Assembly: GCF_002483205.1 (NCBI RefSeq)
Contig: NZ_DLHM01000004.1
Location: 248,001-312,000, forward strand
Source: Flavihumibacter sp. UBA7668
GTDB lineage: Bacteria > Bacteroidota > Bacteroidia > Chitinophagales > Chitinophagaceae
Length of the DNA: 64,000 nucleotides
Direction of reading: 5' to 3'
A program made the position numbers and the translations under genes. The notes under the pieces are model-generated. The model was given only the letters and a program-made list of their open reading frames with translations. It ran no database searches and had not been told where the DNA came from. Each line of letters begins with the position of its first letter. Position 1 is the stretch's first letter. This document shows positions 42,635 to 52,600 of the stretch, piece by piece.

Positions 42635-45600
42635 ATGAAAAGAACAACGGTTCGAATGCTTTTGCTATTATTCCTGAGCGTATTCTCGGCATACGCCTTT
42701 GCTCAGCAAAAGAGAACAGTAACAGGTACTGTTCAAAATGAAGAAGGAGCTCCAATCTCAGGAGCAACATTTGTAATTAAAGGATCCCGAACTGGTGGTG
42801 CTACTGATGCCCAGGGTGGTTTCCTGATTAGCTTATCAAATGAAGGGACACTAGTTTTCAGTGCCATTGGGTATTTGTCCCAGGAAGTTTCTACAATTGG
42901 AAAAAATGAAATTTTAGTTAAGCTGCAAAAGGATGATAAAAGCCTGGATGAAGTTGTGGTAACAGGGTTCGGTGTTAAAAAGCAAACACGTAAATTATCC
43001 TATGCCATTACAGAAGTAAAAGGAGAGGAATTAACCCGAGCCAATAATGCAAATGTAATTAATGCATTACAGGGAAAAGTTGCTGGTGTCATGATTAATC
43101 AGGGTGCTAGCGGTCCACAATCCAGTTCACGAATTCGTATTCGTGGAAATACTTCATTCTCTAGTAACAACTCAAATCCACTAGTAGTATTGGATGGTAT
43201 CCTTATTGAACCAGGCACAACCGGAAATGATTCATGGGGAGAAAATCCGGACTTTGGGAACATCATGAAAAACCTTAATCCGGACGATTACGAGAGTGTT
43301 ACAGTTTTGAAAGGAGCTGCTGCAAGTGCATTGTATGGTTCAAAAGCACAAAGTGGCGTTCTATTAATTACTACGAAAAAAGGTTCAGCAAAAAAAGGAC
43401 TGGGTCTTAGTTTTTCACATACCGAGTCATTTGATAAAGCGTATCGATTGGTAGATCTGCAAAATCAATATGGTGGTGGTATATATCCAACATTTGAAAC
43501 GGATGCAGAGGGTAACCGACTGATCGATGTTGCCAATGCTGCCTATTTTTCTGGCGGATATTCTTTTGGGCCAAAGTTTGATGGCGGTATGGTTAAAGAA
43601 GCTGATGGAAGAATGATTAAATATGAAGCAAACAACCCGCTTGATTATTTCCGTACTGGCAAGTTCATAAATTCGAACGTTGCAGTTGAAGGCGGAAATG
43701 AGAAAACCACCTTCCGTTTGTCTTATAGTAATTTGTTCAATACCAGTATAATGCCTAATAATGATTTGAAAAGAAACAGTTTCACATTAAGGGCTACACA
43801 TAAAGTATCAAATGCAGTTTCATTGGATGCAAGTGTAAATTATACTAATACAAAATCAAAGAATCCTGTTCGCCAGGGTAGTAGAAATAACCCGCTTTTT
43901 GCATTTACATATTATATGCCAAGGCATGTGGATATTGGATATTATGCTGAGAACTATATCAACGAAACAGCAGGAGGATATCTGGGAAGTCAAAATGCTA
44001 ACTTGAACGACCCATATAGGTTAGGTTCATTATTCTTTGGATTATATGAAGATAATCGTGAAAGAACGGAAAACAATATCCTGGCAAATATTGATCTGAA
44101 TATTAAAATCAATTCCTGGCTGAGTGCATTAGTTAGAACAAATACCAATTACTATACTGATTTCTATGAAAGAAAACAGCTGGGAAGTGGTGTTGGTTTT
44201 GCAGGTGGTGCCTATGAAATTTCACAAAATAACTGGCAAACTTTCCGGATTCAGGGGCTTTTAAATGCACAGAAAGAGTTGTCTGATAATTTTAGCACAT
44301 CTCTTTCAGTGGGAGGGGAAACTTTTCGCAATATTGGAGGAATGTATAATAATTCATACACTAGCGGAGGGTTGAAAATTCCAGGTCTATTTGCTATAAA
44401 TAATTCAATAAATCCTGCACAAACCGCTGCTAATCCAGCAGCTGGTAGAAGAACTGATGCAATTTATGCATATGGAGATGTCTCTTGGAGAGACCAATTG
44501 ATATTAAATTTTAGTGCACGTAATGATTGGTCATCTACACTTACATATCGCGATGGGAGTGGAAGTAATTCCTATTTTTATCCAAGTGTCGGGTTGTCCT
44601 GGGTATTTTCCGAAATGGAAGCTGTTAAGAACTTCTCAGCACTTTCTTTTGGTAAGTTAAGAGGCGCTATTTCGTGGAGTGGTCTTGATACAGATCCTCA
44701 ACTTACAAACCGTACCGGTTTTTATGGTTTAGTTGGTACTTTTAACAATGCAGGAAATGGAAATCAGTCTGTTTATGGATTTGATGGAAATACCTTAGGT
44801 AATCTAACTCTAAAGAATCAATTAACCCGTGAATTAGAATTCGGTGCCGATGTAAGGTTCTTTAACAACCGCCTTGGTTTGGATATAGCATGGTATAAAA
44901 AGAATACTTACAACCAAATTTTCCCGTTATCAGCTCCATCAGAAAGTGGAATAAGTTCCAGAATTGTAAATGGAGGTAACGTACAAAATCAGGGAATTGA
45001 AGTGTTGCTTACAGCAACGCCAATCAGAACTAAAAATTTGACCTGGAACTCTACAATTACGTTTACTAGAAACCGTAACAAAATTATTTCAATTGCAGAA
45101 GGAGTTAATTCCATTGATCTGGAGTTGGCATTTGGTGCAGATGTAGTAGCCAAAGCTGTTGCAGGTGGAGACTATGGAACTGTAGAAACAGGGTTTGCAT
45201 TTGCCACCTATCAAAAAAGAGATGCTAATGGTCAGCCTGTTGCGCATCCTTCAAATGGTCAAAGAGTAATTGGAACACCGAGTTTTGGTTCTACTGGTGG
45301 ATATTATAGTTTTATGCGTCAGCAGGATTACGATGGCACCAGAAAAGTTCTCGGAAGCATAATGGAAAAGTATCTGGCAAGTACTGTTCAAACATTGAAT
45401 TATAAGAATTTTGTATTGAATGTTCAATTGGATGCAAAAATCGGTGGTTTGATGGCATCAGCTACTCACCAGTATGGATCTGCCAACGGGTCATTAAAAA
45501 ACTCTTTGTTTGGGCGTGACCAGGAATCAGGTGGTGTATCATATGTAGATGGGAATGGTGTTACACGAAATGACGGAATTATTCCTCAAGGCGTACTGGC

Positions 45601-46012
45601 TGATGGTTTGACAGCTACAAACGCTTCTGGAGATTTAGTTGATCTGGGTGGAATGACCTATGATGAAGCAATAAAACAAGGTTTGCTAAAGCCTATACCT
45701 GCATACGCTTATTATGAGAATTTATCTCAGTGGGCTTCAGGTATTCGTGAATACTCAGTTTTTGAAAATTCATGGGTTGCTGTAAGAGAAGTTTCAATTG
45801 GGTATAATCTTCCAAAATCTCTGGTTAATAAGGTTAAAATGAATTCCTTAAGAGTAGGAATCACTGGTCGTAACCTTGGATATCTATATACTACAACTAA
45901 AGACGGAATTAATCCAGAATCTATCTATAGCAACAGAGCTGCAGCTTTTGCTGAATATGGTGGCTATCCATGGGTAAGAAGCCTGGGTTTTAATGTAAAT
46001 GCTACCTTCTAA
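42635..46012 (+). CDS. SusC/RagA-type TonB-linked outer membrane transporter
   Basis: 1125 residues. Signal peptide at 1-23, CarboxypepD_reg-like domain (about 25-105, RTVTGTVQNEEGAPISGATF), plug domain (about 115-230, ALQGKVAGVMI, SRIRIRGNTSF, VTVLKGAAASALYGSKAQSGVLL), then a 22-strand beta barrel, with a typical C-terminal aromatic end (GFNVNATF). It imports oligosaccharides or peptides together with SusD. Preceded by a ROK gene and followed by its SusD partner at 24 bp. Confidence 0.95.
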   Translation: MKRTTVRMLLLLFLSVFSAYAFAQQKRTVTGTVQNEEGAPISGATFVIKGSRTGGATDAQGGFLISLSNEGTLVFSAIGYLSQEVSTIGKNEILVKLQKDDKSLDEVVVTGFGVKKQTRKLSYAITEVKGEELTRANNANVINALQGKVAGVMINQGASGPQSSSRIRIRGNTSFSSNNSNPLVVLDGILIEPGTTGNDSWGENPDFGNIMKNLNPDDYESVTVLKGAAASALYGSKAQSGVLLITTKKGSAKKGLGLSFSHTESFDKAYRLVDLQNQYGGGIYPTFETDAEGNRLIDVANAAYFSGGYSFGPKFDGGMVKEADGRMIKYEANNPLDYFRTGKFINSNVAVEGGNEKTTFRLSYSNLFNTSIMPNNDLKRNSFTLRATHKVSNAVSLDASVNYTNTKSKNPVRQGSRNNPLFAFTYYMPRHVDIGYYAENYINETAGGYLGSQNANLNDPYRLGSLFFGLYEDNRERTENNILANIDLNIKINSWLSALVRTNTNYYTDFYERKQLGSGVGFAGGAYEISQNNWQTFRIQGLLNAQKELSDNFSTSLSVGGETFRNIGGMYNNSYTSGGLKIPGLFAINNSINPAQTAANPAAGRRTDAIYAYGDVSWRDQLILNFSARNDWSSTLTYRDGSGSNSYFYPSVGLSWVFSEMEAVKNFSALSFGKLRGAISWSGLDTDPQLTNRTGFYGLVGTFNNAGNGNQSVYGFDGNTLGNLTLKNQLTRELEFGADVRFFNNRLGLDIAWYKKNTYNQIFPLSAPSESGISSRIVNGGNVQNQGIEVLLTATPIRTKNLTWNSTITFTRNRNKIISIAEGVNSIDLELAFGADVVAKAVAGGDYGTVETGFAFATYQKRDANGQPVAHPSNGQRVIGTPSFGSTGGYYSFMRQQDYDGTRKVLGSIMEKYLASTVQTLNYKNFVLNVQLDAKIGGLMASATHQYGSANGSLKNSLFGRDQESGGVSYVDGNGVTRNDGIIPQGVLADGLTATNASGDLVDLGGMTYDEAIKQGLLKPIPAYAYYENLSQWASGIREYSVFENSWVAVREVSIGYNLPKSLVNKVKMNSLRVGITGRNLGYLYTTTKDGINPESIYSNRAAAFAEYGGYPWVRSLGFNVNATF

Positions 46013-46036
46013 GTTTAATTTAAACTTGTAAAAGAA

Positions 46037-47623
46037 ATGAAAAATTTAAAAAATATTTCCATAGGTCTTCTGTTAGCTGGAACAATGGTTACAACCTCCT
46101 GTAATAAGGATAAATTTGTTGCAGCAAACATTGCACCTACGACATTATACGAGGTTAATCCTCAGGATCAGTTTCTCAGAGGTTCAATTTCTATTGCCAA
46201 TGATTTTGAGTACTATTATGATGTTTATAGAAAATTAAATTATTGGTTACAGTATACGACGCCTTCGGCTGGTAACGGTGCCAACTTTAATTTACCGAGT
46301 GCTCAGTTTAATTATCGATATGGCAACTTTTATGGTAATGTAGGAGTAGCGTTAATGGATGCTATTGAGATAATTGATAAGATGCCTGATGAAGAAAAAG
46401 CTTCACATGCTCAAATTAAAGCTGTTAGTGAAATCCTGCTTTCTTATTATGTTTTTTATGTTAGCGATATAAATGGCAGTATTCCGTTTTCTGAAGCTTT
46501 CCAGGCACGTTATGGTGGGACAATTACACCAAAATATGACTCGCAGCAGGAAATTTTCACCCAAACTGATAATTTAATCAAAGGGGCGGTTGCCTCCTTA
46601 AAAGCAAATTCGGCAAATCAGGTTGCATTGGGTAATAATGATCCATTTTTCAATGGGAATGTTACTAACTGGATAAAAGCGGGTAATGCATTACGTTTAA
46701 AAATAGGAATGCGATTAATGAAAAGGGATGTGGCAAAATTGACTGCCATTGCAAATGAAGTATTTGCAGACCCTGATCAAATGGCTTCCATTAGTGATTC
46801 ATGGATGCTTAAAGCTGGGCCTTCTTATGCAAATGCAACTGGCAACTGGAACCCCAGTGGATTTCTTGCAGGTAAGCCGGTTGTTGATTTTATGAATGCT
46901 AAAGATGATCCAAGACTTAGAATATTTTACAGAGTAAATGCAGATCAGGAATATGTAGGGAGTTGGACTAGTCCGGATGATTCAAAAATTCCCGCAAATG
47001 CAGCTCTTTATCAGGAAGACAGCTCTTTTTCTGAACTGCAACATCGCATTTTTACCCCAAATCACAGTTATGGTACTGCAGGTGACGGTTCAGCATTTTT
47101 CCCTGTTTTAACTTATGCAGAATATTGCTTTATCAGGGCGGATCTTGCGGCAAGAGGGATTGCAGGATCAGATGCTGAAGTATGGTATAAAAATGGAATT
47201 ATGGCCTCTATCGATTTGTATAATCAGCAAGCCAAATTGGCAAAAATTCCTGACTACGTTGAAGTTACTGCAAGCGAGAAGGATGCCTATTATGAGGAAG
47301 TGGGAGTTAAGTATGACCCTGCTAAAGCTACGGAGTTGATTGCTGTTCAGGCTTACCTTGATTTCTACAGAAATCCAATGGAAGCCTGGGCTTGGTGGAA
47401 AAGAACAGGGTTCCCAAATACAACTTCTGTTCTCGCCTGGTCTGAATTGAAATCAAATGGAGCTACTCTTCCTTTGCCAAGAAGGGCGTCTCTTTCGCCA
47501 TTACCTACAACGAGTTTGTTGTTTGAAAATCAGGCGGCTGCCTTCGAACAAATGGGTTCCGATCCGGAATACGGAAGTGGTCCTGGCGATGCTTTTGGTC
47601 GCGTTTGGTGGGATAAACAATAA
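46037..47623 (+). CDS. SusD/RagB-type nutrient-binding lipoprotein
   Basis: 528 residues. Lipobox TTSC with lipidated Cys22 (MKNLKN then hydrophobic core). The SusD_2-like helical TPR-type fold is seen in SEILLSYYVFYVSDINGSIPFSEAF, LKIGMRLMKRDV, LTYAEYCFIRADLAARGI, and the C-terminal region with GFPNTTSVLAW and PLPRRAS. Surface-exposed lid of the upstream SusC; ligand unknown. A terminator follows at 47640. Confidence 0.93.
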   Translation: MKNLKNISIGLLLAGTMVTTSCNKDKFVAANIAPTTLYEVNPQDQFLRGSISIANDFEYYYDVYRKLNYWLQYTTPSAGNGANFNLPSAQFNYRYGNFYGNVGVALMDAIEIIDKMPDEEKASHAQIKAVSEILLSYYVFYVSDINGSIPFSEAFQARYGGTITPKYDSQQEIFTQTDNLIKGAVASLKANSANQVALGNNDPFFNGNVTNWIKAGNALRLKIGMRLMKRDVAKLTAIANEVFADPDQMASISDSWMLKAGPSYANATGNWNPSGFLAGKPVVDFMNAKDDPRLRIFYRVNADQEYVGSWTSPDDSKIPANAALYQEDSSFSELQHRIFTPNHSYGTAGDGSAFFPVLTYAEYCFIRADLAARGIAGSDAEVWYKNGIMASIDLYNQQAKLAKIPDYVEVTASEKDAYYEEVGVKYDPAKATELIAVQAYLDFYRNPMEAWAWWKRTGFPNTTSVLAWSELKSNGATLPLPRRASLSPLPTTSLLFENQAAAFEQMGSDPEYGSGPGDAFGRVWWDKQ

Positions 47624-47639
47624 TGATTATCAACTATAT

Positions 47640-47674
47640 AAAACCCCGGTCCAATGGATCCGGGGTTTTATTCT
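47640..47674 (+). terminator. Terminator after the susCD pair
   Basis: AAACCCCGG (47641-47649) pairs with CCGGGGTTT (47660-47668), followed by T-rich sequence. It separates susCD from the redoxin operon. Confidence 0.9.
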
Positions 47675-47684
47675 TTTAGAGCAG

Positions 47685-47711
47685 TTTGGTCCGTTAAATT
47701 TTTGTACTTTG
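47685..47711 (+). promoter_or_regulatory. Candidate promoter of the redoxin operon
   Basis: TTTG (47685-47688), 16-bp spacer, TACTTTG (47705-47711), one base shorter than the consensus -7. It ends 4 bp before the first ATG (47716), so a transcript from it would be almost leaderless; MRKM gives a second start 9 bp later. Confidence 0.4.
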
Positions 47712-47715
47712 AGTT

Positions 47716-48309
47716 ATGAGGAAAATGTGTTTGGGATTACTGTTTTTACTGTTAACCTCCATGCATGCATTGCAGGCGCAGGGGCTTCTTGGTCCCTTTG
47801 ATGAAGATGCATTGAATAGATTTTCTGCTAAAGCGGTTAACCTTCCTTACAATGCCGGAATTCTGCAGCAGAACAAATGGACACTGCTGGTTTTCCTTTC
47901 TCCGGAATGTCCTTTAAGTAAAAATTATGCAGTTGTTATCCAACAACTCGCCAATGATTATTCGGATCAAATCCAGGCTATTGGGATTATTCCCGGTACC
48001 ACGTTTTCAAAAAAAGAAATCCAGCAGTTTGCTGCAAAATATAAACTGAGTTTTCCTTTAGTTGTGGATGAAAAAATGACTGTGGTAAAAGCTGTCGAAG
48101 CAACAATAACACCTGAAGTGGTTTTGATGACAGACAAAGCTTCTCTTATTTATCGGGGCGCAATAGATGATTGGGCTGTTGAGCTTGGAAAAAAAAGAAC
48201 CAAAGCTTCCAGAGAATACCTGAGAGATGCCATCAGGCAAACACAGTCAAACATTCCTGTAACGCAAAAAATAAACCAACCTGTGGGCTGTCTGATTAAC
48301 GAATTTTAA
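47716..48309 (+). CDS. Redoxin/thioredoxin-fold exported protein
   Basis: 197 residues with a signal peptide (MRKMCLGLLFLLLTSMHALQA). The redoxin core is WTLLVFLSPECPLSKNYAVVIQQLA, with one Cys in the active loop and a conserved PLSK, then VVDEKMTVVKAVEATITPEVVLM (cis-Pro-type TPEV) and a C-terminal Cys in PVGCLINEF. This single-Cys PxCPLS form occurs beside or fused to exported copper monooxygenases. First gene of a four-gene operon; 7 bp from the next gene. Confidence 0.82.
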   Translation: MRKMCLGLLFLLLTSMHALQAQGLLGPFDEDALNRFSAKAVNLPYNAGILQQNKWTLLVFLSPECPLSKNYAVVIQQLANDYSDQIQAIGIIPGTTFSKKEIQQFAAKYKLSFPLVVDEKMTVVKAVEATITPEVVLMTDKASLIYRGAIDDWAVELGKKRTKASREYLRDAIRQTQSNIPVTQKINQPVGCLINEF

Positions 48310-48316
48310 TGCTGCT

Positions 48317-49645
48317 ATGAATATGTGTAAGAATTTTTTAACTGCTTTGATCTTTTTGCTGATAATCCAACTCTCTGCCCATGCGCAAGCCTATACCTGG
48401 ACAGACGACATAGAACCTATCATTACCTTGAACTGCACCCCCTGTCACAAACCCGGAGAAGCAGGCCCCTTTACGCTTACCTCTTATCAGGATGTAGCCA
48501 AACGTTCCAAATTCGTTAAGGAGGTAGTTCAAAGCGGCTATATGCCACCCTGGAAAGCTGATAACAGTTATGTACATTTCGCCAATGACCGTTCCTTGTC
48601 ACAAACGGATATCTCCAAAATTGTAAGCTGGGTCGATAATGGTGCTCCTCAGGGAAAACCATCAAAGAACAACAAGACCGCTTCGCAGCCAATAATTTCC
48701 GGCACTGCCTATCATCGCAAACCTGACCTTACTCTTCAAATCGAAGACAGCTTTCCCGTTATCGGAGGGAATGTAGAACAATTTGTCATCTTCAAACTTC
48801 CCTTTGAATTAAGCGATTCCTTCAATATAGAAGCCATTGAATTTGTAGCCAATAATAAATCCCTGGTACACCATGTGAATTATGCCATTCATTCCGTTCC
48901 CGACGAAAAAATTGATTTGTACAAATCACATAAACTGATTAACCTGACCTTCGACGATCGCAGGAAATTTGACCAGTATCAACCCTACCGTCGTACAATA
49001 ACCTATTATGGCGGATGGATCCCCGGCGCCCGCTACGAAGCCTATCCGCAGGATTTTGGATGGATCCTTCCCAAACGCGGCGTAATACTTATGACCGTAC
49101 ATTTTAGTCCGATTGCAGTGGATGAACTGTTTAAAGGCGGTGTCAATCTTTTCTTCAAAAAGACACCGGTTAAACGTCCGGTTAAAGTAGTGAGTTTCGG
49201 ATCAGGCGGTATAGGTGAACGCCAGATCGAACCCATTTTTTATATCAAGGCGAACGAGAAACAAAAATTCACACTCGAGGTAACCAACCCAAGTGAAGAT
49301 CAATCACTCTTACATGTGTGGCCTCATATGCACCTGATTGGTAAATCTTTTAAAGCCTATGCGCTTACCCAGGGCGGTGATACCATCCGCCTTGTCAATA
49401 TTCCCAACTGGGATTTTCGCTGGCAGGAAATTTATCAGTTCCGTTCACCGGTTAAAATTCCGAAAGGTTCGGTGGTTCGGCTGGAATGTGAGTATGATAA
49501 CACTGCCGATAATCCTTTCAATCCAAACAGTCCGCCTAAAACCATTTTCTCCCAGGGCGATATGAAAACCACCGATGAAATGATGACCCTCATGATGATC
49601 TTCACTCCCTACAAACAAGGAGATGAAAAAATTAACCTTGACTAA
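48317..49645 (+). CDS. Cytochrome c fused to a PHM/DBH-like copper monooxygenase
   Basis: 442 residues. Signal peptide about 1-23. N-terminal cytochrome domain with CTPCH at C40-H44 and likely axial Met M76 (SGYMPPW). The C-terminal half carries the pattern of type II copper monooxygenases: H185-H186 (VHHVNY), H262 (TVHFSP), H337 and H339 (WPHMHLIG) and M422 (TTDEMM). Spacing 76/75/83 is close to that of PHM (about 64/70/70), and the HH, H, HxH and Met are the two copper sites. Electrons could pass from the heme to copper. Substrate unknown. Cell envelope, exported. Confidence 0.8.
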   Translation: MNMCKNFLTALIFLLIIQLSAHAQAYTWTDDIEPIITLNCTPCHKPGEAGPFTLTSYQDVAKRSKFVKEVVQSGYMPPWKADNSYVHFANDRSLSQTDISKIVSWVDNGAPQGKPSKNNKTASQPIISGTAYHRKPDLTLQIEDSFPVIGGNVEQFVIFKLPFELSDSFNIEAIEFVANNKSLVHHVNYAIHSVPDEKIDLYKSHKLINLTFDDRRKFDQYQPYRRTITYYGGWIPGARYEAYPQDFGWILPKRGVILMTVHFSPIAVDELFKGGVNLFFKKTPVKRPVKVVSFGSGGIGERQIEPIFYIKANEKQKFTLEVTNPSEDQSLLHVWPHMHLIGKSFKAYALTQGGDTIRLVNIPNWDFRWQEIYQFRSPVKIPKGSVVRLECEYDNTADNPFNPNSPPKTIFSQGDMKTTDEMMTLMMIFTPYKQGDEKINLD

Positions 49646-49655
49646 TCTCAAATAA

Positions 49656-52600
49656 GTGCGTTGTTTAATTCTGATAAGAATGTTTGTTATTTACAGTCTG
49701 CTGTTGATTGTAAACAACACGCATGCCCAATCTGTCCAGGCGCTGTTTAAACAAATTGATCCGCAAAAAAGTGGATTACAATTCATCAATACGATTACAG
49801 AAACAGATAGCCTGCATGTCTTCCGTTATGAATATTTATACAATGGTTCAGGAGTTGGGGTTGGTGACTTTAATCAGGATGGATTGCAGGATCTTTTTTT
49901 CTCCGGCAACCTGGTTCCCAATAAACTCTTTCTGAATAAAGGAGGACTCCAATTTGAAGACATTACCGGAACAGCAGGTGTTGCAGGTAATGGAACATGG
50001 TCTACCGGTGTAAGTGTAGCGGATGTAAACGGTGATGGCCGACTGGATATTTATGTCTGCCATTCGGGAAAATATGATGACTCCCTACAATTAAGAAATG
50101 AATTGTTTATCAATGAAGGCGTTAAAGATGGAAAGCCAAGCTTCCGGGAAAGAGCAGTTGAGTTCGGACTCGATGCACCCGGCACACAATCCACACAGGC
50201 CGTATTTTTTGATTATGATCTGGACGGAGACCTGGATATGTTTCTGCTGAATCATTCCAATCATACTTATAATCCATTTCTGAATACAAGAAAAATCCGG
50301 GCGACACCTAACTATGCTTTTGGCAATCGGTTTTTTAGAAACAATGGTAGTAAAAATGGAATTGCCAGTTATGAAGATAATACGCTGAAAGCAGGTATTA
50401 TCAATCATGCATTGAATTTTGGTCTGAGTGTTACCGTAAGTGATTTGAATAACGATGGCTGGCCTGATCTCTACACAACAAGCGACTATACAGAAAAAGA
50501 TTGCCTGTATATCAACAAAAAGAACGGAACCTTTTCTGAGCAGGTGGAAAAATCCATGTCGCATATTTCCAAGTATTCAATGGGCGCTGATATTGCTGAT
50601 ATCAACAATGATGGATGGCTCGATTTGTTTACGCTTGATATGCTGCCGGAGGATAATCACCGGCAGAAAATGCTAAAGGGGCCTGATGAATATGACCAAT
50701 ATCACCTTCTCTGGGATAGTGGTTATTATAAACAGCAGATGCGCAATATGCTCCAATTGAATCAGGGAATTGATCAGAACGGAAACCTTCGCTTTTCTGA
50801 AATTGGACAGTTGGCGGGATTGTCGAATACCGATTGGAGCTGGTCGGGTTTATTCGCCGATTTTGATCTGGACGGATGGAAAGATGCCTTTGTAAGCAAT
50901 GGTTATTTACGTGATTATACGGATATGGATTTCATGAAATATACTGTGGCCGATGCAAGAGTTGAAGCAGCGAAAAACGGTCACCAGAAATTTCAAACCC
51001 ATGCACTCGTACAAAAAATGCCCTCCAATAAACTCAATAATTATTTATTTAGAAACAACGGCGATTTAACCTTCTCTAACAAATCTGCGGAATGGGGCAT
51101 GCAGCAACCTGCTATTTCAAATGCTGCGGTGTATGCTGATCTTGATAATGACGGTGACCTGGACCTGGTGGTTGTAAACAATAATGATCCCGTTCAACTT
51201 TTTGAAAATACAGCAACAGCATCCCGAAAATCAGACCATATAGCAATAGAATTGAAAGGCAATAAACCGAATCTTTTTGCAATTGGCTCAAAGGTCGAAT
51301 TGATTTGCTCCAATGGAACTCGACAAATGCAGGAACTGTTTCCGGTGCGAGGGTATCAGTCCTCTCAATCTTATCGCCTGGTTTTTGGTGTGTCTGAAAA
51401 TACAAAAATAGACACCATAAAAATCCAATGGCCCGATCAGCAGGTCACCTTGCATCCGAAACCTGAATTAAATAAACTTCATTCATTTGCTATTCCAGAA
51501 GCTTCTGTAAAACAAGCTCCGGCCATTGCCCTGCCTGCCAAAAAATGGATGGAAGATATCAGTAGTTCAGCCCGACTTTCCTTCCGTCATAAAGAAAATG
51601 ATTTTATTGATTTTAAGGATGAAACGCTGCTACCGTATATGTTATCACGAATGGGACCGGCATTGGCCAGCGCCGATGTAAACGGAGATGGATTAGACGA
51701 TGTTTTTATTGGAGCACCGATTGGCCAGTCGGCTGTTTTATATCTGCAAAAACCCAATGCAAAATTTGAACTTCTGCAGGGGCCATGGTCCGTGGATCAG
51801 GATTTCGAAGATGTACAGGCAGCTTTCTTTGATGCGGATGGCGATGGTGATATGGATCTTTATGTGGTGAGTGGAGGAAACGAATATGGAGAAGGATCAC
51901 CCGAATATCAGGATCGTTTATACATCAATGACAGCAAGGGCGGATTTCAGAAAATGACGGACGCACTTCCATCCATGTTATCTCCTAAACAGGGGCTGGC
52001 TATAGCAGATTTTGATAAAGATGGCGATCTCGATCTCTGGGTAGGAGGGATGTATGTTCCGGGTGCATATCCAATGGCAGCACGTTCCTATTTGCTTCGC
52101 AATGATAGTCAAAAGGACAAACTGAAATTTACTGATATCACATCGGAATATGCTTTCCTTTTACAACCCGGTGCTAATACCGCAGCAACATGGACAGACA
52201 TTAATAAAGATGATTATCCGGAATTAATACTGGCCGGCGACTGGATGAGTTTGCAGATTATCGAGAATAACAAGGGGAAGCTGGCTCCCGGTAATGCCAT
52301 CCTTCCAGTGAATTTATATGGCTGGTGGCGCTCCATCACTTCCGAAGACCTGGATGGAGATGGAGATCCGGATTTTATTCTGGGCAATGCCGGAACCAAT
52401 CTGCAATTCAAAGCAAGTGAAAAAGAACCGGTGGAATTATTCACCACAGATATTGATCAGAACGGAACTCCGGATCCTTTACTGACTTATTACATAGGAG
52501 GCAAATCCTATCCGGCAGCTTCCCGCGATGAACTATTGGAACAGGTCGTACCGCTCAGAAAGAAATTTGTCTATTATAAAAACTACGCAGATGTTACTGT

